From Bacteroidota bacterium (GTDB lineage Bacteria; Bacteroidota; Bacteroidia; Cytophagales; Cyclobacteriaceae), in NCBI GenBank assembly GCA_023417065.1, contig JAEZGH010000062.1:17579-81578 (forward strand): 64,000 nt of DNA. The letters run 5' to 3'. The notes below the pieces were generated by a model. The model was not told the origin of the DNA, did no database searches, and saw only the letters and a list, made by a program, of their open reading frames with translations. Below are positions 43,984 through 52,138 of the stretch, piece after piece. Numbering within the stretch: position 1 is the stretch's first letter; each line of letters starts with the position of its first letter. The translations under genes and the position numbers were made by a program.

Positions 43984-45201
43984 TCAGGCGGCGTCCAGGA
44001 TAATCCGGAACGTGGTGCCCTCGTTTTCTTCCGACGATTTCACGTAAATCTTGCCGGCATGGTAGGTGTCAATTATCCTTTTTGCGAGCGTCAATCCAAG
44101 CCCCCAACCGCGTTTTTTCGTGGTAAAGCCCGGCCGGAACACGGTGTTCAACTTCGACCGCGGAATGCCTTTCCCGGTATCCGAAACATCGATAAACACT
44201 TTGCCCTCGTTCCCGCGGAGGATCTTTATGGCAATGGTGCCCGAACTGCCCATTGCGTCAACCGCATTTTTACAGAGGTTTTCAATAACCCACTCGAAAA
44301 GCGGAGCGTGCACGTTCGCGAAAATGTTGTCGGAAAGCGTGAATACTTCAATCTTAATCTTCGACGACACCCGCGGACGCAGATACGCCACCACGTTCTG
44401 AATCAAGGATATGACGTTCTCCCTTTTCAGCACCGGAACGGAACCGATGCTGCTGAAGCGCTCAGTAACAATGCGCAGTTTCTGAATGTCTTTCTCAAGT
44501 TCTTCAATAACTCCTTTGTCCCGCAATTCCGGATTGTCGCGGATGACTTCAATCCACGCCATCAGCGATGACAGGGGGGTGCCCAACTGATGCGCAGTCT
44601 CCTTCGCCAACCCTACCCACACACGGTTCTGCTCTGCAGCTTTTGAATAATTAAACGCCAGATACGATATGAATCCAAAGATGGCGATTACAGAAAGTTG
44701 AATGTATGGATAGGCAATGAGTTGCGTGAGCAGGAATGAATTCTTGTAGTAGATGTATTGGGTTCCAAACACTTCGCCGGTCACCGGGTCGCGGAGCATC
44801 ACTTCAATAGGGTCGTATGTATTGCTCATCGCCTTTATTTCCTTTTCAAGAAAACGCCCCCGTTCTTCGGTATTGCCCGAAGGGACGTCGAGATTTCGGA
44901 AAGCCAGCACTTTGCGGTTCTGGTCAGCCTGAATGATAGGAATTGAATTGTTCTGAAAAAGGATTTCCTGTGCGACGAAGTTTACGTTCGTATATGTCTC
45001 CTCTTCATTCGCCGTGTATTCAATGGCTTTTGCATACAGTTGCACCTGCTGGCGCTCGCGAAGTTTCAGCTGTTCAACAAGGCGATTGGTGTAGTAAATC
45101 GACCCAATACTGATGAGTGCGGATACAACCAGCACAACCCATTTAAGCTGTGAGTTGTTCTGATAAAAATTCGCTGCAGGTACCGAAACCTTCTTGCTCA
45201 T
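43984..45201 (-). CDS. Sensor histidine kinase (orphan)
   Basis: 405 residues from the ATG at 45201 (MSKKVSVPAANFY). Two membrane helices (about 22-42 and 155-175) bracket a periplasmic sensor loop. The H-box AKETAHQLGTPLSSLMAW carries phospho-acceptor His204. The N-box IENLCKNAVDAMG, G1 DVSDTGKGIP and GWGLGLTLAKRIIDTY complete the HATPase_c domain. No PAS, HAMP or receiver domain is fused and no response regulator gene lies nearby, so the partner is encoded elsewhere. A -7 box (TATTTTTG) lies 17 nt before the ATG. Confidence 0.93.
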   Translation of the reverse strand: MSKKVSVPAANFYQNNSQLKWVVLVVSALISIGSIYYTNRLVEQLKLRERQQVQLYAKAIEYTANEEETYTNVNFVAQEILFQNNSIPIIQADQNRKVLAFRNLDVPSGNTEERGRFLEKEIKAMSNTYDPIEVMLRDPVTGEVFGTQYIYYKNSFLLTQLIAYPYIQLSVIAIFGFISYLAFNYSKAAEQNRVWVGLAKETAHQLGTPLSSLMAWIEVIRDNPELRDKGVIEELEKDIQKLRIVTERFSSIGSVPVLKRENVISLIQNVVAYLRPRVSSKIKIEVFTLSDNIFANVHAPLFEWVIENLCKNAVDAMGSSGTIAIKILRGNEGKVFIDVSDTGKGIPRSKLNTVFRPGFTTKKRGWGLGLTLAKRIIDTYHAGKIYVKSSEENEGTTFRIILDAA

Positions 45202-45217
45202 GCGCACTTAATATAAA

Positions 45218-45225
45218 CAAAAATA
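45218..45225 (-). promoter_or_regulatory. Putative -7 promoter box of the histidine kinase gene
   Basis: The minus strand reads TATTTTTG, an exact TAnnTTTG match 17 nt before the ATG. Confidence 0.45.
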
Positions 45226-45311
45226 CGGATGCCCGGGGCAATGCCGCGCGGGCCGTCAGTTGAACTTGTTTCGCTCGTGTAATGCGGAAGCTTGTTCGAT
45301 AGGTGCCAATG

Positions 45312-45345
45312 AAAAGGCCCGGTGCTGTGTTGCCCGGGCCTTTTT
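45312..45345 (-). terminator. Rho-independent terminator of the ABC exporter operon
   Basis: AAAAGGCCCGG pairs with CCGGGCCTTTT (11 bp, 11-nt loop). The U-rich end lies within the stem and could act in both directions. Confidence 0.7.
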
Positions 45346-45363
45346 CCATTTCTGAAGTCGTTG

Positions 45364-46689
45364 TCAGGCTTTCATCATAAACCACTTGGCAAGCACTTTA
45401 TAGTTAACCTTGCTTCCGTGCATCAGGATGCCTATCCGATATATACGTGCGGCCACCCATGTAGTGAAGATAAATCCTGCAATCAGTAACACCTGCGAAA
45501 GAATCAACTGCCACATGGGCGGGTTAAATCCAAGCCTCCCCACCATGGCTATCGGTGACGTAAAGGGAATGATACTGAACCAGAAACTTGCCGTGCTGTG
45601 CGGGTCCGTCAGAATGAACAGGAATAGTCCGAAATACGATATCAAAAACGGAAGCATTATCGGGAATGTAAACTGCTGCGCTTCCTGTTGACTGTCTACC
45701 GCCGAACCGACGGCGGCAAACAGGGCCCCGTATAACAGATAACCACCCAGGAAGTAGAATACAAAGTTGAAGACGATGAATGCGATAGGAAGATCGTTTA
45801 CCGAACTCAGGATCTCTACGAACTTATTGTTCTGTTGCTGAATTTCTTCGCGACTCTCTTCGTCCTGCATCTTCGCAATTTGTTCCATCGCCTGCTGCTG
45901 CGGCATGGAAACGCCAAAGATTCCCAGCGTCACTGAAGAGAGTGTAGAAATCAGGATAATCCAGATAGCGAACTGTACTAGTCCGACAGCGGCGATGCCA
46001 AGTATTTTGCCCATCATCAACTGGAACGGTCGCACCGAAGAGATGATAACTTCAACCACTTTACTGGTTTTCTCATCGATCACGCCCAGCATGATCTGCA
46101 TGCCGTAAACAAGAACGAAGATGTAAATGAACATCCCGAGAACAAAACCGAGTGCATAGGTAATGCCTGTATTGCTTTCCTTTTCAGCGCCCGTGTCATC
46201 AATATTAACATTGCTGATGGATACACTGGTTTTGAAACTGTTGAGAACCTCGCGGTCAATGTTGGATTCGGCCAGCTTGAGGTTCTGGATGCTCTTCTCA
46301 AGTATGTCCGAGATTTCTTCCATCTTGCGAATACTGGGATTTTCGCGCGTGTAGATCTTTATGCCCTGCGGATCATATAAGTTCAAATCCGGAATACGCA
46401 GAATGGCATAGTGGTCTGTCTCGTTAAAAACCTTCTTTATGGTTTCAAAATCGCCTTCAACCTTAATGAACTTGAAGCGATTGTCGTCTTCGAGGTTGAG
46501 TTTTCCACTCTCGTCATATACTTCAATGACTTGCGCCGTCGCACCTTCCTCTTGCTTGAGGAAAACCATGAACATAATCGCAAGGATAGCGGGAAATATA
46601 AGCGGAACCAGAATGGTCGCGATCAGAAACGACTTCTTCTGTACTCGGTTTAAAAATTCGCGCTGAAATACTAACCAGGTCTTATTCAT
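45364..46689 (-). CDS. ABC-2 family permease (NatB-like)
   Basis: 441 residues. The N-terminal helix (FLIATILVPLIFPAILAIMFM) precedes a large extracytoplasmic loop (about 45-170), then five to six helices follow (ALGFVLGMFIYIFVLVYGM, MQIMLGVIDEKTSKVVEVII). The VIDEKTSKVVEVIISSVRP segment and LMMGKILGIAAVGL are conserved in the NatB/YhaP branch of ABC-2 exporters. Its start overlaps the ATPase stop by 8 bp. It probably exports Na+ or a small toxic compound. The substrate is a guess from the family. Confidence 0.88.
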   Translation of the reverse strand: MNKTWLVFQREFLNRVQKKSFLIATILVPLIFPAILAIMFMVFLKQEEGATAQVIEVYDESGKLNLEDDNRFKFIKVEGDFETIKKVFNETDHYAILRIPDLNLYDPQGIKIYTRENPSIRKMEEISDILEKSIQNLKLAESNIDREVLNSFKTSVSISNVNIDDTGAEKESNTGITYALGFVLGMFIYIFVLVYGMQIMLGVIDEKTSKVVEVIISSVRPFQLMMGKILGIAAVGLVQFAIWIILISTLSSVTLGIFGVSMPQQQAMEQIAKMQDEESREEIQQQNNKFVEILSSVNDLPIAFIVFNFVFYFLGGYLLYGALFAAVGSAVDSQQEAQQFTFPIMLPFLISYFGLFLFILTDPHSTASFWFSIIPFTSPIAMVGRLGFNPPMWQLILSQVLLIAGFIFTTWVAARIYRIGILMHGSKVNYKVLAKWFMMKA

Positions 46690-47596
46690 GGGTTTCGCCT
46701 TTTACAAGTTGAATGAAAATTTCGTTCATGGTAGGCACCTTCTCGATGAAGGTGTGGACTTCCGTCAGGTCCGTTAGCTGCCGGATCAGGTCGTTGGGAT
46801 TTATTGCGCCGCCGCTGCGGATAATGGTCTTAAAAAATCCTTCTTCCAGGGGCTGCTGATCTTCGACGATGTATCCCGCGTGTGACGATGAAAAGGCTCC
46901 GCGATGTTCAACGATGTAGGTGCTCGACCGGAATTTGTCCTTCACCTGGCGCTTCGAACCTTCAAGTATCTTTTGGGATTTGTTGATTAATGCAATGTGG
47001 TCGCATAGATCCTCGACTGTTTCCATCCGGTGGGTTGAGAAGATAATGGTCGAGCCTTTCGCCCGCAGTTCCATGATCTCGCGCGTGATGATCTGTGCGT
47101 TAACGGGGTCAAACCCGGAGAATGGTTCATCCAGAATAATGAGGCGCGGCTCGTGCATCACGGTGCTGATGAACTGAACTTTTTGCGCCATACCTTTACT
47201 CAGGTCTTCAACTTTCTTGTTCCACCAATCCGCGATCTCGAATTTCCGTATCCAGGTTTTGCTTCTTTCAACAGCTTCGCGGCGTGGCAGCCCCTTCAAC
47301 TGAGCGAAGTACACGAGTTGTTCACCTACCTTTAGCTTCTTGTAGAGACCCCGTTCTTCCGGCAGGTAGCCAATAGTGCCAATGTGTTTTGGGTGAAGTT
47401 TTTCTCCGAAGATTGAAATTTCACCGCTGTCGGCGTTGATGATCTGGTTGATAATCCGGATCAGCGTAGTCTTGCCCGCGCCATTAGGCCCGAGTAATCC
47501 ATAAATACTTTTCTCCGGGATAGTAAGACTAACCTGATTGAGTGCAACGTGGTTGGTGTAACGTTTGGTTACTTTGTCGGCAATTAGAGCTTCCAC
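46682..47596 (-). CDS. ABC transporter ATP-binding protein (NatA-like)
   Basis: 304 residues. P-loop GLLGPNGAGKTTLIRI (about 37-50), Q-loop GYLPEERGLYKK, signature LSKGMAQKVQF, Walker B PRLIILDEPFSGFDPVNA and H-loop IFSTHRMETVEDL. The C-terminal 80 residues extend beyond the usual domain, as in NatA/CcmA drug exporters. The only plausible start is a GTG at 47596. No in-frame ATG precedes the P-loop. An out-of-frame ATG starting 2 bases upstream overlaps the GTG. A 41-nt inverted repeat ends 3 nt upstream, so initiation may be regulated. It is co-transcribed with the permease. Confidence 0.93.
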   Translation of the reverse strand: MEALIADKVTKRYTNHVALNQVSLTIPEKSIYGLLGPNGAGKTTLIRIINQIINADSGEISIFGEKLHPKHIGTIGYLPEERGLYKKLKVGEQLVYFAQLKGLPRREAVERSKTWIRKFEIADWWNKKVEDLSKGMAQKVQFISTVMHEPRLIILDEPFSGFDPVNAQIITREIMELRAKGSTIIFSTHRMETVEDLCDHIALINKSQKILEGSKRQVKDKFRSSTYIVEHRGAFSSSHAGYIVEDQQPLEEGFFKTIIRSGGAINPNDLIRQLTDLTEVHTFIEKVPTMNEIFIQLVKGETHE

Positions 47597-47598
47597 AT

Positions 47599-47639
47599 GT
47601 TTCGGTTTAGATGCCTAAAATTAGTATCTAATCCGAAAC
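47599..47639 (-). promoter_or_regulatory. 41-nt inverted repeat abutting the ABC ATPase start codon
   Basis: GTTTCGGTTTAGAT (47599-47612) is complementary to ATCTAATCCGAAAC (47626-47639) with one mismatch, and the 13-nt centre contains CTAAAATTAG, itself nearly palindromic. It ends three bases before the GTG start at 47596. It can act as an operator or fold in the mRNA leader. Confidence 0.5.
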
Positions 47640-47675
47640 CGGAATTACAAATGACGAAGTAAGTATTGGTGTGAT

Positions 47676-48572
47676 TTAATTTTTCGCTTCCTTGAAAACG
47701 ATATTGCCGAGTGACACATCGAGGTCGAAGAGCAATGCATTACGCGTGGACTTTGAGTAGGCAGCATTGGCGAAAGTATTTTCACCAACCTTTTTCAGAT
47801 CGGAAGGCATCTTCACCGAACAGAGCCAGGAGTCTTTGATCTTGATCATCACGGGAACGTCTGAAGGCGGAAGAATGATCACGAGATTGCCCGCGCCGAC
47901 GCTGCCCTTAACACGTGTGCCCATCAGGGGTTTGCCGGCAAAGTCGAGGATCATGCTGCCGAAGCCTACATCAGCGAAGAGATTCCGCGTTTTGGCGAGG
48001 CTCAGGTTCTTCACGTTGACCGAACCAACATCCACCTTCACGGAGAAAGTGTCCATATCAATCTGGTTCTCAAGTGCTGAGAAGTAACCGATCACCACGT
48101 CTGCACTTGCGGTATTGATCTTGAGCTTGTTGATCGCAAGCCCGGAAAGGTCGACATTGGCCTGACCGATACCGTAATTCAATTCCAGCGAGTAAGGCTT
48201 GGCCTCAGTAAGGTACATCTTCCAGATCTTGTTCCCTGGTCTGGCCGAGCCCGTAAAAAATCTCGTGGAGATTGTCTGCCCAAACCCTTCAGACTGAACC
48301 TCTTCCAGGTTAAGGGATACATCGCATATGTTGTCAGAAATTTCTTTTCGGAAGCTGTGAGAGTAGTTGCGTTCCGTTTGATTGCTGAATACGTTGAGGA
48401 GGTCGGATTGCTGACTGGGTTTGATGAAGCAGTTTCCGCTATTGGCTCTCAAGGAAAGCTTGATTTCATTGCAGGAAGGCGCATCCTCGACTGAGAACTG
48501 CTTTTTGATTTGTCCAAATGCCCCTACTACCAGCGCCCATGCACACCAGGTTAACAAAATCTTTCTCCGCAT
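47676..48572 (-). CDS. Exported beta-rich protein of toastrack/DUF4097-like type
   Basis: 298 residues with a signal peptide (about 1-20, ILLTWCAWALVVGAFG). The central and C-terminal parts contain repeated short parallel-type strands (SLELNYGIGQANVDLSGLAI, INTASADVVIGYF, VDVGSVNVKNLSLAK, DVGFGSMILDFAG, GSVGAGNLVIILPP, LDVSLGNIVFKEA). This resembles the solenoid of DUF4097/LiaF-type surface proteins. It may respond to envelope stress or act as an adhesin, but this is inference. It stands alone between the ABC operon and dnaJ. Confidence 0.72.
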   Translation of the reverse strand: MRRKILLTWCAWALVVGAFGQIKKQFSVEDAPSCNEIKLSLRANSGNCFIKPSQQSDLLNVFSNQTERNYSHSFRKEISDNICDVSLNLEEVQSEGFGQTISTRFFTGSARPGNKIWKMYLTEAKPYSLELNYGIGQANVDLSGLAINKLKINTASADVVIGYFSALENQIDMDTFSVKVDVGSVNVKNLSLAKTRNLFADVGFGSMILDFAGKPLMGTRVKGSVGAGNLVIILPPSDVPVMIKIKDSWLCSVKMPSDLKKVGENTFANAAYSKSTRNALLFDLDVSLGNIVFKEAKN

Positions 48573-48638
48573 GCTGTTCTAATACGATCCCACGTCGATT
48601 GTGTTGCAGGGTGTAATATTTTCGCTGCTTTTGCCAAA

Positions 48639-48672
48639 AAGACAAAACCCCATTCAGTAATAAACGGGGTTT
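48639..48672 (-). terminator. Terminator of grpE-dnaJ
   Basis: AAACCCC (48645-48651) pairs with GGGGTTT (48666-48672) over a 14-nt loop. The minus strand continues TTGTCTTTTT. Confidence 0.6.
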
Positions 48673-48693
48673 CATCTTATTGGTTACAATAAA

Positions 48694-49815
48694 TTAGTTG
48701 AAGAATTCTTTCATTCGCTCAAAGAACCCTTTCTCATTGGAGTCGGGATTCGGGTGGAAATTAGGCGAATGGCGGAGGGACTCGAGCTTTGCTCTTTCTT
48801 CAGAAGATAGTTTCTTGGGTGTCCAGACGTTCACGTAGATCAGTTGATCTCCGGTTTCATACCCGTTAATATCGCGAAGTCCTTTGCCCCGCAGACGTAA
48901 GATTTTGCCGCTTTGCGTACCTGGTTCGATCTTGATTTTCACATTCGATCCCACACTTGGCACTTCTACGGTAGTTCCGAGCGCTGCGTCAATAAAACTT
49001 ATATACAGATCGTAGATCAGGTTATTTCCGTCGCGTTTCAGGTGTTTGTCTTCCTGTTCCTCAATAAGGATCAGCAGATCACCGGGAACGCCACCGCCGG
49101 GGGCGTCATTACCCTTACCTGACATGGAAAGCTGCATGCCTTCGCTAACGCCAGCTGGAATTTTTACGGAAATAATTTCCTCTTTCGATACCAGACCGGA
49201 GCTATCCACGCCTGAAGGCCGCTTATCAATCATCTGGCCTGAGCCGTTACATACTGAACAGGTCGACGAAGAGACCATCTGTCCGAGCATCGTATTTACG
49301 ACTTTCCTGACTTGCCCTGTTCCCTGGCAGGCCTGACACGTTTTGAAGGTCACGCCCTCAGCTTGTACCAGGCGGTTTACCTTTATTTTCTTTTCAACGC
49401 CATTGGCGATTTCGTCCAGCGTCAGCTTGAGCTTGATACGAAGGTTGGAACCCTTGCGCTGACGACGGCCGGATCTGCCTCCGCCACCGAAAAAGCTTTC
49501 GAACGGGCTGCCGCCGCCGCCGAAAATATCGCCAAACTGGCTGAATATGTCATCCATATTCATATTGTGGCCACCGAATCCACCGGCGCCACCGCGTGAA
49601 TGACCAAAGCGGTCATAATTCGCGCGCTTCTGCGCGTCACTAAGCACTTCATAAGCCTCGGCGGCCTCCTTGAATTTCTCTTCGGCTTCCTTGTTTCCGG
49701 GGTTCTTATCAGGATGGAATTGTATCGCAACCTTGCGATACGCCTTCTTTATCTCTTCGGGCGTTGCATTTCTGCTTACCCCCAGAACCTCGTAAAAATC
49801 TCTTTTTGTGCTCAT
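48694..49815 (-). CDS. dnaJ: Co-chaperone DnaJ with a reduced zinc finger
   Basis: 373 residues from MSTKRDFYEVLG (an ATG two codons earlier is possible). J domain 1-75 with HPD at 34-36, then a Gly/Phe-rich linker (about 74-120, GGGGSPFESFFGGGG). The zinc-finger region has only two CxxCxGxG repeats, CQACQGTG (Cys160/163) and CSVCNGSG (Cys186/189). By position these are repeats 2 and 3. Repeat 1 is deleted (NRLVQAEGVTFKTC) and repeat 4 is replaced by RPSGVDSSGLVS, so zinc centre I is absent and centre II kept. The C-terminal substrate domains (VKIPAGVSEGMQLSM, RGKGLRDINGYETGDQ) are normal. It stimulates the ATPase of DnaK. It follows grpE by 29 bp. Confidence 0.96.
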   Translation of the reverse strand: MSTKRDFYEVLGVSRNATPEEIKKAYRKVAIQFHPDKNPGNKEAEEKFKEAAEAYEVLSDAQKRANYDRFGHSRGGAGGFGGHNMNMDDIFSQFGDIFGGGGSPFESFFGGGGRSGRRQRKGSNLRIKLKLTLDEIANGVEKKIKVNRLVQAEGVTFKTCQACQGTGQVRKVVNTMLGQMVSSSTCSVCNGSGQMIDKRPSGVDSSGLVSKEEIISVKIPAGVSEGMQLSMSGKGNDAPGGGVPGDLLILIEEQEDKHLKRDGNNLIYDLYISFIDAALGTTVEVPSVGSNVKIKIEPGTQSGKILRLRGKGLRDINGYETGDQLIYVNVWTPKKLSSEERAKLESLRHSPNFHPNPDSNEKGFFERMKEFFN

Positions 49816-49844
49816 CGTCATAATTCCTCACACGTTTTGGACCA

Positions 49845-50411
49845 TTAGCTGCCCACTACCACCTTGGCAAAACGTATTACTTTATCATTTAACAGGTATC
49901 CTTTTTCCACTACATCTACGATTTTTCCCTTCAGTGATTCATTGGGAGCCGGGATTTGCGTTATGGCTTCGTGCAGGTCTGTGTTGAACTCACTGCCTGC
50001 ACCCACCTCGATGGTTTTAACACCATATTGTTCCAGTACCTTGCGGAGCTTGCTCTGGATCAACAGAAAGCCCTCAAGGTTTTTATCGCTACCATCTTTT
50101 ACGGCTTTTTCGGCGCGTTCGAAGTCATCAACAACCGGTAAGAGCGATACGATGAGTTGCTCGTTGGCCGACTGAATCAGCTCAATCTTCTCTTTTGCCG
50201 TCCGACGTCTGAAATTCTCAAACTCCGAATACAGCCGCAGATATTTATCCTTTTGCTCTGCTATCTCACTCTTAAGCTTCAGATGATCATCATTTTTGGC
50301 TTCAGCTTCATTTTCAACTTCTGGCAGATTCTCTGCCGTCTCTACAGCATTTTCCTGCGCTTGCTCGTCTTTATGGTTCACTTCTTCTTGTTGTTCGTTC
50401 TTTTCCATCAT
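49845..50411 (-). CDS. grpE: Nucleotide exchange factor GrpE
   Basis: 188 residues. It releases ADP from DnaK. The acidic, disordered N-terminus (about 1-45) leads into a long coiled coil (LKLKSEIAEQKDKYLRLYSE, FENFRRRTAKEKIELIQSAN) and the C-terminal beta domain (GVKTIEVGAGSEFNTDLHEAI, given as VKTIEVGAGSEFNTDLHE, and VVEKGYLLNDKVIRFAKVVV). The FRRRTAKE motif is conserved. ATGs at 50411 and 50408 are both possible. It heads the grpE-dnaJ operon, with the perfect palindromic element about 59 nt upstream. Confidence 0.97.
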   Translation of the reverse strand: MMEKNEQQEEVNHKDEQAQENAVETAENLPEVENEAEAKNDDHLKLKSEIAEQKDKYLRLYSEFENFRRRTAKEKIELIQSANEQLIVSLLPVVDDFERAEKAVKDGSDKNLEGFLLIQSKLRKVLEQYGVKTIEVGAGSEFNTDLHEAITQIPAPNESLKGKIVDVVEKGYLLNDKVIRFAKVVVGS

Positions 50412-50469
50412 CTATTAGGCATTAAAATGATTACCCCGCAATTGTCAACAACTTTGCCAAAGCCTCCAA

Positions 50470-50486
50470 CGTGTCAATCTGACACG
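50470..50486 (-). promoter_or_regulatory. Palindromic element upstream of grpE-dnaJ
   Basis: CGTGTCA-ATC-TGACACG is a perfect 7-bp inverted repeat with 3-nt spacer. It lies 59 nt before the grpE ATG and just before the end of obg. The same core, with two changes, lies upstream of dnaK. The match suggests a shared regulator. Confidence 0.5.
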
Positions 50487-50493
50487 AAAGTGC

Positions 50494-51483
50494 TTAGTGA
50501 AGGTGTCTCCAAATCAGGTCTTTTAATTCAGTTATTCCCTGCTGGGTTACGGCGGAGATAAAGATCGCCGGGATTTCGTCCGGGAGCTCTTTCGAGATGG
50601 CGGTTCGCAGTTCCTCGTCCAGGAGGTCGGCTTTGGAAACGGCGAGCAGGCGTTTCTTGTCAAGTAGCTCCGGATTATACTTCCTTAGCTCGTTGAGGAG
50701 AATCTCATATTCCTGCTTGATATCCCGGGCGTCGGCAGGGATCATAAATAAGAGGAGCGAATTCCGTTCGATGTGGCGGAGGAACCTGATCCCAAGTCCA
50801 CGACCTTCCGCGGCACCTTCGATTATGCCAGGAATATCAGCCATGACAAACGACTGATCATCGCGGTATGCAACAACGCCCAGATTCGGCGTCAGCGTTG
50901 TAAAAGGATAGTCGGCGATCTTGGGCTTCGCGGCCGACACCACCGAAAGAAGGGTCGACTTGCCCGCATTTGGAAATCCTACCAGCCCCACGTCGGCAAG
51001 AAGTTTCAGCTCAAGGACAACCCATTGCTCGATACCGGGCTCGCCGGGCTGTGCGTATTGGGGTGCCTGGTTCGTAGACGTTGCAAAATGCGCATTGCCC
51101 TTGCCGCCGCGGCCCCCACGCGTCAGAACTACGGTCTGATCATGTTCGGTGATTTCACAAAAGACCTGGCCGGTCTCGGCATCCCGCGCGACAGTCCCCA
51201 GTGGAACGTCGATGATTTCGTCTTTGCCATCAGCGCCGGTTCGGTCTTGCTCTTCGCCCGGGTGCCCATCGCCCGCAATAACGTGCTTACGGTATTTCAG
51301 GTGCAGCAGTGTCCAATGGTGTGAGTTGCCCCGGAGTATGACATGGCCGCCTCGGCCGCCATTGCCGCCGTCAGGGCCTCCCTTCTGCACAAACTTCTCG
51401 CGGTGGAAATGCAGAAAGCCTGCGCCTCCCTTTCCGGAACGCGAGCAAAACTTAACGTAGTCGATGAAATTTGGTGATGCCAC
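50494..51483 (-). CDS. obg: GTPase Obg/CgtA
   Basis: 329 residues. The glycine-rich Obg fold (FIDYVKFCSRSGKGGAG, KGGPDGGNGGRGGHVIL) spans 1-157. The G domain follows: G1 GLVGFPNAGKSTLLSVV, switch YPFTTLTPNLGVV, G3 ADIPGIIEGAAEGRGLG and G4 AVSKADLLD. No C-terminal OCT/TGS extension is present, the short form common in Bacteroidota. It acts in 50S assembly and stress signalling. It starts 1 nt after the adk stop, so adk and obg are one transcript. Confidence 0.97.
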   Translation of the reverse strand: MASPNFIDYVKFCSRSGKGGAGFLHFHREKFVQKGGPDGGNGGRGGHVILRGNSHHWTLLHLKYRKHVIAGDGHPGEEQDRTGADGKDEIIDVPLGTVARDAETGQVFCEITEHDQTVVLTRGGRGGKGNAHFATSTNQAPQYAQPGEPGIEQWVVLELKLLADVGLVGFPNAGKSTLLSVVSAAKPKIADYPFTTLTPNLGVVAYRDDQSFVMADIPGIIEGAAEGRGLGIRFLRHIERNSLLLFMIPADARDIKQEYEILLNELRKYNPELLDKKRLLAVSKADLLDEELRTAISKELPDEIPAIFISAVTQQGITELKDLIWRHLH

Positions 51484-51484
51484 G

Positions 51485-52066
51485 TTATACCAGCAGGCTT
51501 TTATCTATTTCACGGCAAATGTTGGCAAAGATCTGGTCGATTTCGCCAATGCCGACAACAGACGCGTATTTGTTATGCTGCTTGTAATAATCGGCAACGG
51601 CAGCAGTTTCGCCCTTGTAAACCTTGATACGGTTCTCAATAATCTCTGCTTTCGCGTCATCAGGACGATTTTCCTTGATCGCGCGGTCAGCCAGGCGCTT
51701 CTTGAGCTCCTCTTCATCCACCACAAGTTCAACAAGGATCTTGATAGGTGCATTGATCGATTCCATCAGTTTGTCGAGGGCCTCAGCCTGTGCCACAGTT
51801 CTTGGAAAACCGTCGAAGATGATTCCCCCAATCTTGCCCTGCGACTTGATCTTGTCGTCGACCATATCGATTACCACCTGATCGGGAACGAGATTCCCAT
51901 TGTTCATATACTCTTTGGCAAGCTTTCCGAGTTCAGTACCTTCCTTTAGATGTTTTCGGAAGAGGTCGCCGGTGGAAATGTGTGTCAGATTATACTTCTC
52001 GATGAGTTTTGCACTTTGCGTGCCTTTCCCGGCGCCTGGCGGGCCAAAGAGGATAATATTGATCAT
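51485..52066 (-). CDS. adk: Adenylate kinase
   Basis: 193 residues. It converts AMP and ATP to two ADP. P-loop GPPGAGKGTQSAKLI (about 8-17), AMP-binding HISTGDLFRKHL and the DGFPRTVAQAEAL motif (about 85) are present. The LID is the short type without a zinc-binding Cys set (RLADRAIKENRPDD). It is co-transcribed with obg, which it precedes by 1 nt, a frequent arrangement in Bacteroidota. Confidence 0.96.
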   Translation of the reverse strand: MINIILFGPPGAGKGTQSAKLIEKYNLTHISTGDLFRKHLKEGTELGKLAKEYMNNGNLVPDQVVIDMVDDKIKSQGKIGGIIFDGFPRTVAQAEALDKLMESINAPIKILVELVVDEEELKKRLADRAIKENRPDDAKAEIIENRIKVYKGETAAVADYYKQHNKYASVVGIGEIDQIFANICREIDKSLLV

Positions 52067-52138
52067 GATCGATAGTGATAGGTTTTGTTTAAACGTCGAA
52101 GATACGCATGATACCCAAATATGGAAATAATGCGTTTA

